The notes under the pieces were generated by a model. The model did not search any database, was not told the origin of the DNA, and worked only from the letters and a program-made list of their open reading frames with translations. The translations under genes were made by a program, and so were the position numbers. Below, one piece after another: positions 14,810 through 14,880 of a stretch of DNA of 14,880 nt. Source of the stretch: Actinomycetota bacterium (GTDB taxonomy: Bacteria; Actinomycetota; Actinomycetes; S36-B12); assembly GCA_026392575.1 (NCBI GenBank), contig JAPLBU010000084.1, positions 1-14,880 on the forward strand. The letters run 5' to 3'. Every line of letters starts with the position of its first letter. Positions within the stretch are counted from its first letter, which is position 1.

Positions 14810-14880
14810 CTACTTCGTGGTCTTGCTGGTGGTGGCGAGTCGGTAGCTGTCGGTGCCTGTTTCGATGATGTGAGCGCGGT
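14810..14880 (-). CDS. istB: IstB-like IS21 helper ATPase, last 22 residues only
   Basis: On the minus strand a frame enters from the right edge and ends at TAG 14812-14810. It reads RAHIIETGTDSYRL followed by a Thr/Lys-rich tail. This fits the conserved IstB ending (pattern H-x-A-H-I/V-I-x-x-x-G-x-S-Y/H-R) that follows the DRL helix. IstB is the AAA+ helper that works with the IstA transposase in IS21 elements. With only 22 residues the call depends on the C-terminal pattern together with the IS-end structure 70 bp downstream. Confidence 0.55.
   Translation of the reverse strand, partial: RAHIIETGTDSYRLATTSKTTK

Larger units (their letters stand above)
14740..14880 (-). mobile_element. IS21-family insertion sequence, one end (continues past right edge)
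   Basis: From 14740 the sequence changes from monooxygenase coding to an element end beginning TGAGAATGCTCGCC. IS21 elements start with TG and carry several short repeats inside each end. Here GGCCCC-containing repeats follow at a 24-bp spacing, then the 3' end of an IstB-like gene pointing outwards. The junction at 14739/14740 interrupts the monooxygenase. The other end and the target duplication lie outside the window. The family call rests on the gene tail, the repeat layout and the TG terminus; none is conclusive alone. Confidence 0.7.

Noticed and set aside
1..14880. CRISPR arrays, tRNA/rRNA genes, phage or toxin-antitoxin modules
   Set aside because: I looked for regularly spaced repeats, tRNA T-loop patterns and typical small gene pairs and found none.

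Overview
The window is GC-rich DNA from an actinobacterium (Actinomycetota). The basis for this is strong G/C preference at third codon positions, GTG and TTG starts, chains of ATGA overlaps, a leaderless-type promoter, and an actinobacterial gene set: a secreted NlpC/P60 hydrolase with an N-terminal coiled coil, an Abhydrolase_9-type membrane hydrolase, an OafA-like acyltransferase with an SGNH domain, and Ala/Pro-rich surface proteins. Nothing in the sequence fixes the genus.

Positions 1-1655 hold the 5' end of a P-loop ATPase gene reading off the left edge. It is divergent from a gene for an exported, membrane-anchored, cysteine-containing surface protein, which is closed by a long near-perfect hairpin. 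Positions 1738-6456 are all on the minus strand. In transcription order they carry a NlpC/P60 cell-wall hydrolase broken by a one-base frameshift, a SnoaL/NTF2-like protein, a LURP-one-related protein (these last two joined by a one-base stop/start overlap), a polytopic alpha/beta hydrolase and a secreted CAP-domain protein. Positions 6616-10875 hold a small stand-alone PAS protein, a secreted formylglycine-type sulfatase whose 3' end overlaps the PAS gene tail to tail, and, divergent from the sulfatase, an acyltransferase-3/SGNH membrane protein. Most of this points to the cell envelope: wall cleavage, secreted proteins, polysaccharide acylation and sulfate-ester hydrolysis.

Positions 10914-14880 are a minus-strand aromatic-ring catabolic operon of four genes, each joined to the next by an ATGA overlap: a TfdB/phenol-hydroxylase-type flavin monooxygenase, a meta-cleavage-product hydrolase (BphD/MhpC type), a salicylate-hydroxylase-like flavin monooxygenase and an extradiol dioxygenase. 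The set fits hydroxylation, meta ring cleavage and hydrolysis of the ring-fission product. The operon is broken twice. Its first gene lacks its FAD-binding N-terminal half because an IS21-like element ends exactly at 14739/14740; the element's terminal repeats and the last codons of an IstB-like gene run to the right edge. Its last gene has a frameshifting internal deletion that removes the segment carrying the catalytic histidine of this family. The two middle genes are intact. This looks like a decaying or domesticated catabolic locus.

I see no tRNA, rRNA, CRISPR array or phage module, and I do not see a clearly new biological system. The points most worth a second look are the doubly broken catabolic operon with its IS junction, the frameshift in the wall hydrolase, and the unrecognised surface protein.
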